A DNA stretch of 64,000 nt, from the NCBI RefSeq assembly GCF_003813865.1, contig NZ_RMVG01000003.1, positions 186,001-250,000 of the forward strand. Direction: 5' to 3'. The stretch is from Candidatus Pantoea deserta. GTDB taxonomy: Bacteria > Pseudomonadota > Gammaproteobacteria > Enterobacterales > Enterobacteriaceae. The notes under the pieces are model-generated. The model searched no databases, was not told the origin of the DNA, and was given only the letters and a program-made list of their open reading frames with translations. Positions 24,450 through 32,332 of the stretch are shown here, one piece after another; position 1 is the stretch's first letter, and every line of letters starts with the position of its first letter. A program made the translations under genes and the position numbers.

Positions 24450-24800
24450 TCATCGCGTTTTTTCAATAAAGCTGATCCTTTTTACCTTTTTTAAAAGGGT
24501 CTTAACATCTTTTTCAGAATATCCTTCAATGTTAACTATTTCACCATCTTTAGTTTTAACTATAAATTTTTTCTTATCGTTTCTTTTTAGATAGGCTCTG
24601 ATGGCGAGTGAAAGAGACGGGATGAAATATGGCGACTCAACAAGATCAATTACGATGTCGTAAAGCGCGGAGTCAAAAGCAACTCCTTTTTTATATTTCT
24701 CGGATAGACTTGCTTCAATATGATTTTCTTTCATTATCTCAATGAATTGAGAGATGTCTGTAATGGATACTGCAAATGTCAATTTGTCAGATTCTTTCAT
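24450..24800 (-). CDS. Small moron protein, possible effector-associated domain
   Basis: A 116-residue Lys-rich protein. The pattern of an N-terminal helix, a middle hydrophobic helix (SLSLAIRAYLKRN), a strand FIVKTKDGEIVNIEGYS and a C-terminal helix EKDVKTLLKKV loosely recalls the EACC1 effector-associated domain; this is a by-eye guess. GAGGAA lies six bases before the start. It follows the 25382-24840 gene by 39 bp on the same strand, likely as an operon. Confidence 0.55.
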   Translation of the reverse strand: MKESDKLTFAVSITDISQFIEIMKENHIEASLSEKYKKGVAFDSALYDIVIDLVESPYFIPSLSLAIRAYLKRNDKKKFIVKTKDGEIVNIEGYSEKDVKTLLKKVKRISFIEKTR

Positions 24801-24839
24801 ATGTTCCTCATTATAATTTTAGCAATTTATTAGGGATTT

Positions 24840-25382
24840 CTAGGTGCGAGGCAAAGATGGATAGACTTCTACTAGGAAATGACGAACGTGGTTTACCAGC
24901 CACTCGCAGCCGCCAACCTCTTGATGCCGATACCAAAGCCCAACTTTGTCAAAGGTTCCCTGATATTCCAGCGGGGAATGACTCCACTGAAGCATTGCGC
25001 GTGCAAATGCTAATGGGTGCAGTTCCGAAGTATCATCCGAGTATAGGTCACTGATCCATTCGTAGAAATCTTCATCTAACTTTCTCAGGGAATCTACAGA
25101 CGAAGGTCTCTTACTTGGGCGAAATGAAAAATCACAATATCCAGCATAATAATTTTCATATGGTCCAAAATCACAGCCAAATGTCATAAAGAACCCATTG
25201 GGCCCATTAACTTCGCTAAGAAACTTTTTTAACCATGGATAGTTCTGGGCCTCCTGAATTTCATCAATACGTTCTGGCTCTAAAGTAAGATCAATACCGC
25301 CATTGTTAATTCTCCCATCGTCATGAATCTGTTTACGGTAGGGAAACCTCAAAAAATTGTCGTTAACCTTGTCTCTTTCCAT
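24840..25382 (-). CDS. Unknown moron protein
   Basis: A 180-residue acidic, aromatic-rich soluble protein (GFFMTFGCDFGPYENYYAGYCDF, HPLAFARAMLQWSH). No domain recognised. A GATAAT -10-like element lies about 35 bp upstream on the minus strand. It is the first gene of a reverse pair with the 24450 gene, inside the tail operon, so expression in the lysogen is likely. A two-gene immunity or exclusion unit is one possibility. Confidence 0.55.
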   Translation of the reverse strand: MERDKVNDNFLRFPYRKQIHDDGRINNGGIDLTLEPERIDEIQEAQNYPWLKKFLSEVNGPNGFFMTFGCDFGPYENYYAGYCDFSFRPSKRPSSVDSLRKLDEDFYEWISDLYSDDTSELHPLAFARAMLQWSHSPLEYQGTFDKVGLWYRHQEVGGCEWLVNHVRHFLVEVYPSLPRT

Positions 25383-25470
25383 GATGCACCCTCTGCTGTG
25401 TATGGCGGCAGATTATCCTGGCCTTACCATTTCGCCCATCCTGATAGATGATCAGTGCTTATGCTTTGCA

Positions 25471-25498
25471 TTGTCTCACTCTTTGACCATGCTATGAT
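25471..25498 (+). promoter_or_regulatory. Promoter of the small membrane peptide gene
   Basis: TTGTCT (25471-25476), 16 bp, then TGC-TATGAT with the -10 at 25493-25498 and an extended -10 TG. The TGCTA element recurs before the 25765 gene. Confidence 0.55.
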
Positions 25499-25527
25499 TT
25501 CTGCCGTTAAAGAGGGAGAAAGTGTCC

Positions 25528-25677
25528 ATGACAAAGAGGAAGCTATTCGCACTGCTGGCGGCAGTATTCGTAGCCGGCGCCATCATCCAGCAAGTGTTCT
25601 GGAAGATCGGTTTCTCTGTAGGATTGATAGTTATGGCTGCACTTTGTGCCTGGTGTAGCTGGAAAGCCAAAGATTAA
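25528..25677 (+). CDS. Small membrane peptide of the moron cluster
   Basis: A 49-residue frame (MTKRKLFALLAAVFVAGAII and on) predicted to be two short membrane helices or one signal anchor plus one helix (VGLIVMAALCAW). GAGGGAGAAAG lies upstream and a promoter sits 30 bp before it. It could act in the inner membrane of the lysogen. Confidence 0.55.
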   Translation: MTKRKLFALLAAVFVAGAIIQQVFWKIGFSVGLIVMAALCAWCSWKAKD

Positions 25678-25724
25678 AACGCATTTGAAATCGCGACCTG
25701 TTGCACCACCTTGCACCCATGCCA

Positions 25725-25764
25725 TGCTAGGATTTATCCCACAACATGCTTTTGGGATAGGGAT
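25725..25764 (+). promoter_or_regulatory. Repeated moron promoter-leader, copy 1
   Basis: GCTAGGATTTATCCC, a short spacer and GGGATAGGGATATGAA occur here. The TGCTAGGAT part reads as an extended -10, and ATCCC can pair with GGGAT next to the ribosome site. A near-identical element is at 26575-26613. Confidence 0.5.
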
Positions 25765-26112
25765 ATGAAATTAGCTTTAGCTATGATGGGATTGCTAGTG
25801 TGCTCTGTGGCGCATGCTGATTTAGAGAGTGCTGCAAAAAATCTAAGCGACTGCGTAACTCAATATGCAGACAGCCAAGTCAAAACAACCAAATCAGCTG
25901 GTGTAATCACTGATGAAGCTTTTGATAAATGTAGCGCTGAACTCTCTGAGTACCATGACTCAATTGGCCCAGATAAAGCGCAATGGTCTGGTTTAAGTGC
26001 TCAACAGAAAGAAGCTATTACAAAAATTAGGGACCAGACAACTTCAAAGGTTCGCGAGAGTATATCTTCACGGATCGACACCTTCATTTCTGAATCGCGC
26101 AAGAGCTCTTAG
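25765..26112 (+). CDS. Secreted small moron protein
   Basis: A 115-residue protein with a signal peptide cleaved near SVAHA-DL (residue 18), then a helical, serine-rich mature part with two cysteines (LSDCVTQY and FDKCSAEL). The start at 25765 follows the GGGATAGGGAT leader. It ends in its own terminator. A periplasmic or surface role in the lysogen is inferred. Confidence 0.65.
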   Translation: MKLALAMMGLLVCSVAHADLESAAKNLSDCVTQYADSQVKTTKSAGVITDEAFDKCSAELSEYHDSIGPDKAQWSGLSAQQKEAITKIRDQTTSKVRESISSRIDTFISESRKSS

Positions 26113-26130
26113 CCCGCTCCGGCGGGTTTC
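26111..26130 (+). terminator. Terminator after the secreted moron
   Basis: AGCCCGC-TCC-GGCGGGTTTCTT directly after the stop codon. Confidence 0.7.
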
Positions 26131-26172
26131 TTGGCTATAGCCTTTGCAATACCGTAAATGATTGTAATAACG

Positions 26173-26235
26173 ATGAAGCTCATTTCTTTTTTGACGATAT
26201 CGACACTAGTGTCAGTCTATGAAAGGAGTGAGTGA
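26173..26235 (+). CDS. Possible 20-residue leader peptide
   Basis: The frame MKLISFLTISTLVSVYERSE ends in TGA that overlaps the next ATG as TGATG. This suggests translational coupling or a leader peptide. No strong ribosome site precedes it. Confidence 0.3.
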   Translation: MKLISFLTISTLVSVYERSE

Positions 26236-26543
26236 TGGTCAGCAAAGCAAAATTAGTCCTAGTCGCAGTGAGCATGATTTTTGGCATTCCGCTAACTATG
26301 TCTGGTCTGCAACTAAAGGAAGGAATGTTTCTAAAGCAGATGGTGAATTGCCAAGAGGATGCTTCTAACAGCGTCATGTCACTTTTAGATCGTGACATCA
26401 ACACCATCAGAGGGGGAGAGTTTGAAAACATATCAAGTAATCTCAAAACCTGCACTAAAGACATCAACCCAAGAATTGGCGTTGTGACCTTCTTGCGCAA
26501 TGAGCACGAAAGGAACGCCAAAGAGACCGCGGCTATCAAATAG
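26235..26543 (+). CDS. Exported small moron protein
   Basis: A 102-residue protein with an N-terminal hydrophobic segment (residues 5-23) that is a signal peptide or anchor, and a helical domain with two cysteines (MVNCQED, LKTCTKD). GGAG at 26225 precedes the ATG. It resembles its neighbours in size and form but not clearly in sequence. Confidence 0.6.
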   Translation: MVSKAKLVLVAVSMIFGIPLTMSGLQLKEGMFLKQMVNCQEDASNSVMSLLDRDINTIRGGEFENISSNLKTCTKDINPRIGVVTFLRNEHERNAKETAAIK

Positions 26544-26572
26544 TTGTATTGCTTCCCATTGCACTTCATCCC

Positions 26573-26612
26573 GGCTAGGATTTATCCCGCTGTTACTTAT
26601 GGGGATAGGGAT
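26573..26612 (+). promoter_or_regulatory. Repeated moron promoter-leader, copy 2
   Basis: GGCTAGGATTTATCCC, spacer, GGGGATAGGGATATGAA: the same element as before the 25765 gene. The two share the -10-like TAGGAT, the ATCCC/GGGAT pairing and the start-codon context. Confidence 0.5.
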
Positions 26613-27029
26613 ATGAAGAAACTGATTTTGGGTGCGGTTGTCGCAGTGCTACTGTCAGGATGTTCTCAGGTCAAGCCTGAGCAAGATCTAATGTCGGCAA
26701 TCGATTTCAGTAAGGCTGACTACGGAACGCCTCCCCCTGATTACAAATTAAAAATTAAGGCGTGGCTGGAAAGTAACCTCAAAGATCCAGATTCCGCAAA
26801 AGTGAGTGAACCTACCGTTCTACGAAAAGAAGTCGCGTTTGAGAATAAGCAGCCAATATTTGGCTATACCACTTGTATGGGTGTAAACGCCAAAAATTCA
26901 TATGGCGGTTATACCGGAATTAAAGGGTATTGGTTCTTCTTTCATCACGGCGAGATCGTCAGGGCTCAGCAAACGGATGTGTACCCCGGAATGATGATCT
27001 TTCGAGGACATAATGTGACCTGCTCATAA
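26613..27029 (+). CDS. Moron lipoprotein
   Basis: A 138-residue protein with a lipoprotein signal (LLSGC, Cys17), then a soluble domain with two further cysteines (TTCMG and a C-terminal NVTCS) and a strand pattern GYWFFFHHGEIVRAQQ. Phage lipoproteins of this kind often block receptors or DNA entry of superinfecting phage. That role is inferred. A terminator follows at 27047. Confidence 0.65.
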   Translation: MKKLILGAVVAVLLSGCSQVKPEQDLMSAIDFSKADYGTPPPDYKLKIKAWLESNLKDPDSAKVSEPTVLRKEVAFENKQPIFGYTTCMGVNAKNSYGGYTGIKGYWFFFHHGEIVRAQQTDVYPGMMIFRGHNVTCS

Positions 27030-27046
27030 TTCACCAAACAACATCA

Positions 27047-27070
27047 ACCTCGCTCCGGCGAGGTTTTTTT
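27047..27070 (+). terminator. Terminator closing the moron cluster
   Basis: AACCTCGC-TCC-GGCGAGGTT followed by T residues, just before the tape measure gene. Confidence 0.8.
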
Positions 27071-27086
27071 ATGCCTGGAGAAAGTG

Positions 27087-30065
27087 ATGTCTGAAAAGGT
27101 TGGGGAAATTTATTACGAGGTGGGAGCGGATATTGCTCCACTTCTTTCAGGCGCAAAAGCCGCAGAGACAGCGCTATCGGATATGGCAGGCAATGCCAAA
27201 AACACAGGCAAGGCAGTGGATAGCTTGGGCCGCGAAGCGAAATCAACAGCTTCTAATCTCGACCAGATTACATCGCACGCCAAATCTATGGACAGCTCAA
27301 TGCAGACGCTGAGTACGTCCGTAACAGCTGTAGCTGCTGCAATTGCTCAATCGAGTACGAATAGCACTGCTGCCAGCATGACGCTTACGCAAATGAATGC
27401 GGCTATGCAGACTCTGATTTCTTCTGTTAATTCTATGGCAACAGCCATCCAGTCTGCTGGTACCAGTACGAAGGGAGCTTCGAATGAGTTTTCTCGCGCT
27501 GAAACCATCATTGAAGGGCTCGGCAATCAGATCGCCATTCTAGATGAGGCGCAAGAGAACGGTGCGCGGAGCGCTGCCGTTCTGGCCGCTCAGTTACGTG
27601 CCGGATCATCAGCTACCGATGAAGAAAAAAAGAAAATAGGTGAGCTTACCGGTCAGTTGTTTGATATGCGAAATAGCACTGAGCAAGGTACCAAAAGTCA
27701 TGGTGCCTGGCGTCAACAAATGCAACAGGCTGGTTATCAGGTTCAAGACTTCATTGTTCAGGTCCAAGGTGGGCAGTCAGCGCTTGTTGCTTTCAGCCAG
27801 CAGGGTTCGCAACTTGCGGGTGCGTTTGGTCCTAGCGGGGCAGTGGTTGGAGCCGTAATTGCTCTTAGCACAGTTGTTGCAGGTACACTGATCGCCTCAC
27901 TTAATGGCGGCAAAAACGCTATGGATTCGCTGGCGGATGCCGCTGATGCCATGGATAAAGTGATCACCATTTCTCAAAATGGCGTGGCTGCCCTGTCCAA
28001 CAAGTATGCAAACCTTGCGCGGGTAAATGCTGAAGTGGCCACCCTGATGCGCAATCAGGCACTGCTTGAATACAACCAGGCTATAGCCAAAATACCAAAA
28101 GCAATCAGCGATGCGTCAGCATCGTTTATATCCTTTGGTGACACTCTCAAAACATCGTTTGGTGGCGGCGGAGCCAGTATTCAGGGATTTAATGATGCAA
28201 TGTCATCTCTGAATATCAAAACCAATGATGTTGATGAGGCCATGGAGCAAGCCTATGGTTCTGGTCAGGCTTTCTATGCAACGGCAAGCACTCTCAGCAA
28301 TACGGTCGGCGTACTGGCTGATAAGCTTGGGTTAAGTCGACAGCAAGCTTTTGACTTGGCTAAGCAGTTGTCTGACATTAGTAAAAACCCTTCACCTGAA
28401 GCAATACAGTCTCTAGCCTTACGCCTGCAAAGCATGACCTCGTCAAGCAAAGATGGTCAGACGCAGATTACAGCCCTAGTCGGTAAGTTGGTAGATCTTG
28501 CCAGGGAGGCTGCTAACGCAAAGGTAAACGTAGACGGCCTTAAATCATCTACAGACAACCTTACTGACGGACAGAAAAGCCTAATCCGTCAGTCTGAGCG
28601 AAACCTTGCGCTTTCGAAGCTTCAGGGCGCGGCAAGGGCACGCCTGCAAGCACAATATGCAGCGGAGGATGCAGGGTTCTCCAAAGACGATCCGCATACC
28701 AAACGTATGCAGGACGACGCATCCGCTACTTATACCAATACAGAAGCGCAGAAAAAGCTTCAGGCAGCACAGAAAAAGAGCACCACGCAAACTGAAAGCG
28801 TTGCGCAGAAGCTTGCAAACCTGAAGCAACAATCTGAGCTTGCCGGTGAAAGCACCAAGGAGTTGAGTAGAGAACAGGCCATACTGACCGCGCAGCAGTC
28901 GCTGGGCAAAGGCGCTACGCAGGAACAAGTTGCACTGGCAGGCCAGTACGCTGCTCAGAAATGGGACGTTACCAACGCTCTCAAGGCGCAGGCAGCAGCC
29001 GAAAAACTTATGCCTGAATCGCGTGAAAACGCCAGCTATAAGCAGGATGTTGCTGATCTGAATACTGCCCTGAGCGCCAAAAAGATAACGCAGGGACAGT
29101 ACAACGTAACTGCAGAAAAGTTAGAGCAGGAGCACCAGACAAAGCTCGCGCAAATTCGCGCTGAGCAGGCTGTGACACCACAGCAGCAGGCAGCTGGTTC
29201 AGTTGACCCGGTTCAGGCACTGGCGAACGAGAACGCCCAGAAGCTGGCCCTTATCCAGCAGTTCACTCAGCAGCGCATTCTGACTGAACAGCAGGGCCTT
29301 GAACTGATGAACGCGGCCAACACCCAGTACGAGCAGCAGCGTATCGCGGCACAATGGGAGATATATAAAAACCAGAGCGCCGCTAACAGCCTTCTGGCTG
29401 ACGCAGTGGACTCTCTTCAGGGTGGTGCGGCTAATGCCATTACTGGCCTTCTAAATGGCACCCAAAGCCTGAGTGAGGCGTTTGCTAACATAGGCACAAC
29501 CATTCTGGGCAGCGTCGTTAGTGGGCTCGTTGAGATGGGCCTTCAGTATGTGAAGAATATGCTGATGGGCCAGGCGGCGGCCGCGGCATCTTTGGCCGCT
29601 ACAGCTGCTCAGGCAACAGCGGCTGCCTCAGCATGGGCGCCGGCAGCAATCAGTGCTTCAATCGCAACGATGGGCACAGCATCATCAGTCGGTACCGCTG
29701 CTTATTCGACAGCGCTACTGTCCTCAAAGGGCTTAGCTATCGCTGGCGCACGAGAGCACGGCGGCCCCGTTAACGCCAGCAGCATGTACCGTGTGGGCGA
29801 AGGCGGTAAGCCTGAAATCTTCAAAGCCAGCAATGGCAGCCAGTACATGATTCCAGGTGATAGCGGCAAGGTAATCAGCAACAGCGATCTGGGCGGTGAG
29901 GGCAGCGGTAGTTCATTCAACCCAACCATGAATCTGACCATAAACACCACCAACGGTGTTGATGAAGGGACTATAAAACAGCTTCGTCAGGCCTGGTCAG
30001 CTGACATGATGAGAATGATGAAAGATCAGCAGCGCCCCGGCGGCGTTCTTTGCAAATACAGGTAA
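27087..30065 (+). CDS. Tail tape measure protein
   Basis: A 992-residue protein of mostly helical, Ala-, Gln- and Ser-rich sequence with hydrophobic patches (about 235-265 and 790-880). It begins SEKVGEIYYEVGADIAPLL as tape measure proteins of this group do. Length should set the tail length. The ATG at 27087 follows GGAGAAAG; an in-frame GTG at 27084 is less likely. Confidence 0.92.
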   Translation: MSEKVGEIYYEVGADIAPLLSGAKAAETALSDMAGNAKNTGKAVDSLGREAKSTASNLDQITSHAKSMDSSMQTLSTSVTAVAAAIAQSSTNSTAASMTLTQMNAAMQTLISSVNSMATAIQSAGTSTKGASNEFSRAETIIEGLGNQIAILDEAQENGARSAAVLAAQLRAGSSATDEEKKKIGELTGQLFDMRNSTEQGTKSHGAWRQQMQQAGYQVQDFIVQVQGGQSALVAFSQQGSQLAGAFGPSGAVVGAVIALSTVVAGTLIASLNGGKNAMDSLADAADAMDKVITISQNGVAALSNKYANLARVNAEVATLMRNQALLEYNQAIAKIPKAISDASASFISFGDTLKTSFGGGGASIQGFNDAMSSLNIKTNDVDEAMEQAYGSGQAFYATASTLSNTVGVLADKLGLSRQQAFDLAKQLSDISKNPSPEAIQSLALRLQSMTSSSKDGQTQITALVGKLVDLAREAANAKVNVDGLKSSTDNLTDGQKSLIRQSERNLALSKLQGAARARLQAQYAAEDAGFSKDDPHTKRMQDDASATYTNTEAQKKLQAAQKKSTTQTESVAQKLANLKQQSELAGESTKELSREQAILTAQQSLGKGATQEQVALAGQYAAQKWDVTNALKAQAAAEKLMPESRENASYKQDVADLNTALSAKKITQGQYNVTAEKLEQEHQTKLAQIRAEQAVTPQQQAAGSVDPVQALANENAQKLALIQQFTQQRILTEQQGLELMNAANTQYEQQRIAAQWEIYKNQSAANSLLADAVDSLQGGAANAITGLLNGTQSLSEAFANIGTTILGSVVSGLVEMGLQYVKNMLMGQAAAAASLAATAAQATAAASAWAPAAISASIATMGTASSVGTAAYSTALLSSKGLAIAGAREHGGPVNASSMYRVGEGGKPEIFKASNGSQYMIPGDSGKVISNSDLGGEGSGSSFNPTMNLTINTTNGVDEGTIKQLRQAWSADMMRMMKDQQRPGGVLCKYR

Positions 30066-30070
30066 ACCCC

Positions 30071-30424
30071 ATGCCAGAAACTTTTACCTGGAGCCCTCAA
30101 AAGGGCTTCACGGCTTCGCGCACGCCAAATGTGGCGGCTGTAAAGCTTGGCGACGGATACGAGCAGCGCCAGGCCAAAGGCATAAACCCGTTGATGGACA
30201 GCTACTCACTGACGTTTGTCGGCTATGACGATGCGAAGTGTTCCCGGACCAACGCCGCGAAAGCTGCTGAAGCATTTCTAAAAGCGCGCATGGCCGTCGA
30301 ATCGTTCTACTGGACGCCGTCAGATACGGGCGTGCAGAAGCTCTTCGTTTGCCGATCATGGTCGCTACAGAAGACAGGAAGCATTTATCAGTTAACCGCA
30401 ACATTTGAGCAGGTGCCGCGATGA
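30071..30424 (+). CDS. M: Minor tail protein M-like
   Basis: The 117-residue product (MPETFTWSPQKGF, VKLGDGYEQR, FQLTATFEQV-like end) matches lambda gpM-type proteins and precedes the L, K, I, J series. The start at 30071 avoids the longer frame overlapping the tape measure. Confidence 0.85.
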   Translation: MPETFTWSPQKGFTASRTPNVAAVKLGDGYEQRQAKGINPLMDSYSLTFVGYDDAKCSRTNAAKAAEAFLKARMAVESFYWTPSDTGVQKLFVCRSWSLQKTGSIYQLTATFEQVPR

Positions 30425-31125
30425 GAGACATCCCTGCAGAACTCATAATCGAGAGCGTAGACGCCGGTGTCGGCGCGATGCTCGACCTGTTTGAAGTAGA
30501 CCTTCAGTCGTTCGGCGGTGATGTGATCCGCTTTCATGCAGGCACCAACGGCTATTACGGGGATGTTATCTGGCAGGGGCGAGCTTATTCGGCATACCCG
30601 ATCGCCGTCGAAGGGTTCGATACTAAGTCTGAAGGAACGTATTCGCGCCCGACGATGAAGGTAGCGAACATCTCAGGCCTGATCACTGGCATCAACCATG
30701 ACTTTGATGACGCGCTCGGCGCAGTGGTAACGCGCCGTCAGGTTCTGGTGAAGCATCTCGACGCGGTAAACTTCCCGAACGGCAACGCAGATGCAGACAG
30801 CACGATGGAAGCTGTGTCGCGCTACGTTATTGAAGAGATGGCCGAGGAGACCTTCGAGACAGTCACGTATAACCTGGCGACACCTGTCGACTGCGACAAC
30901 GCCATAATCCCAGCACGCACTATCCTGGCTGACGTCTGCCAGTGGGTTTACCGTGGCGATGGTTGCTTCTATGACGGGCCAGCGGTAGCCGACGAAAAGG
31001 ATAATCCGACCTCGGATATTTCGAAAGACAAGTGCTCGAAGCATTTGAACGGCTGCGAGTTTCGCTATCCCAAACCTAAAGCCAAACCGTTCGGCGGCTT
31101 CCCTGGCTCTTCGAAGGTGTCCTGA
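30421..31125 (+). CDS. L: Minor tail protein L-like
   Basis: A 234-residue protein overlapping M by four bases. The C-terminal part has cysteines in DVCQWVYRGDGC, KDKCSK and LNGCEFRY that match the iron-sulfur-binding cysteines of lambda gpL. It belongs to the tail tip. Confidence 0.88.
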   Translation: MRDIPAELIIESVDAGVGAMLDLFEVDLQSFGGDVIRFHAGTNGYYGDVIWQGRAYSAYPIAVEGFDTKSEGTYSRPTMKVANISGLITGINHDFDDALGAVVTRRQVLVKHLDAVNFPNGNADADSTMEAVSRYVIEEMAEETFETVTYNLATPVDCDNAIIPARTILADVCQWVYRGDGCFYDGPAVADEKDNPTSDISKDKCSKHLNGCEFRYPKPKAKPFGGFPGSSKVS

Positions 31126-31850
31126 TGATCGAAGAAGAGTGCCTTGCTTACGCTGCGCTGTCGCGCAATGAAGTCTGCGGACTGATTATCAATGACCAGC
31201 AGCTGATACGATGCGATAACGCTCATCCGAAACCAGAGCAGCATTTCCGAATAAGCGATACTGACTGGACACAAGCAGAAGCGGCGGGAGAAATCACCGC
31301 CGTTTTTCATTCTCACCCTATGGCAAAGCTGGTTCTGTCCGGCGCTGACCGTCAGGCGCAGATCGCTTCCGGCGTTGAATGGTGGCTCGCCAGCGGCGGC
31401 AGGCTTCGCAAATTCAGGCCGGTCCCGCATCTTCTTGGCCGTCATTTTGAACACGGCATTATGGACTGCTACACCCTCTTTCGCGATGCGTATCACCTTT
31501 GCGGTCTCGATCTGCCTGATTTCGAAAGGACAAACGGATGGTGGGTCCGGGGTGAAAACCTCTATCTCAAAAACATGGCGGCCAACGGATTTTATGAGGT
31601 TTCACTGGCAGACGTTCAGCCGGGCGATGTGATCATCCGTCGCGCGTTTCCTGAGTCCGATCCCTGTCATGCCATGATTTGGCTTGGGGATAATACAGTG
31701 CTTCACCACGAAGTGGCAGGCCGCCTGAGCCGCCGCGAACAATTCCGCCAGGCATACGTAAAACTGACTCATTCCGTCTGGAGGCATGAACAATGCTCAT
31801 CTTTAGATTTGCGGGGAATCTCCGACGACATTTCCGCCAGATCGCTTTAA
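31125..31850 (+). CDS. K: Tail tip protein K-like: JAMM plus NlpC/P60 peptidase
   Basis: The 241-residue protein fuses an N-terminal JAMM/MPN metalloprotease (Glu in NEVCG, then HSHPMAKLVLSGAD as the HxH-S-D zinc site) with a C-terminal NlpC/P60 cysteine peptidase (Cys in GIMDCYTLFRDAY, His in CHAMIWLGD). It probably processes tail proteins and cuts peptidoglycan at entry. Confidence 0.9.
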   Translation: MIEEECLAYAALSRNEVCGLIINDQQLIRCDNAHPKPEQHFRISDTDWTQAEAAGEITAVFHSHPMAKLVLSGADRQAQIASGVEWWLASGGRLRKFRPVPHLLGRHFEHGIMDCYTLFRDAYHLCGLDLPDFERTNGWWVRGENLYLKNMAANGFYEVSLADVQPGDVIIRRAFPESDPCHAMIWLGDNTVLHHEVAGRLSRREQFRQAYVKLTHSVWRHEQCSSLDLRGISDDISARSL

Positions 31851-32323
31851 ACGTTGATACGCCAGCGCAGGGACTTCGTCTTTTGCTTGCTCAGTCTCCG
31901 GCTTTCAAGCGCGACTTTTACAGGACCAAAATCCGGGTACGCATTGCGGGTGAAGACGTCACCGAAGAAAGCAAAAACCTTCACATGAACCGGCATCTTA
32001 AGGATGGCTCCACTGTGCTGTTTGCGCCGGTTATCGAAGGGGCCGGTCTGGAAACAGGCGCAATTGTTGCCATAGTGGCAGTAACGCTGTCTGTTGCTTC
32101 CGTCGCCTATTCCCTCTACATGACGTCGAGCATGAAAAATAAATCCTCTGCCGACCAGAACACAGAATCCATCACGAACAACTCGTTTACCAGCGTCGAC
32201 AACCGTATCGGTCAGGGCAGGCCCGTTCCGCTGCTCTTAGGTGAAATGGTCGTGGGTTCAAACGTAATTTCACTCGGCATCGACACGTCGAACAATCAGG
32301 ACTGGGACATTTCCATCAGTTAA
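31793..32323 (+). CDS. I: Tail assembly protein I-like
   Basis: A 176-residue protein overlapping K by 58 bp, as in lambda. It has an N-terminal ubiquitin-like region and a hydrophobic stretch at about 90-110 (GAIVAIVAVTLSVASVAYSLYM). The end GQGRPVPLLLGEMVVGSNVIS is typical of gpI. Confidence 0.88.
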   Translation: MLIFRFAGNLRRHFRQIALNVDTPAQGLRLLLAQSPAFKRDFYRTKIRVRIAGEDVTEESKNLHMNRHLKDGSTVLFAPVIEGAGLETGAIVAIVAVTLSVASVAYSLYMTSSMKNKSSADQNTESITNNSFTSVDNRIGQGRPVPLLLGEMVVGSNVISLGIDTSNNQDWDISIS

Positions 32324-32332
32324 GGTGAAAAC

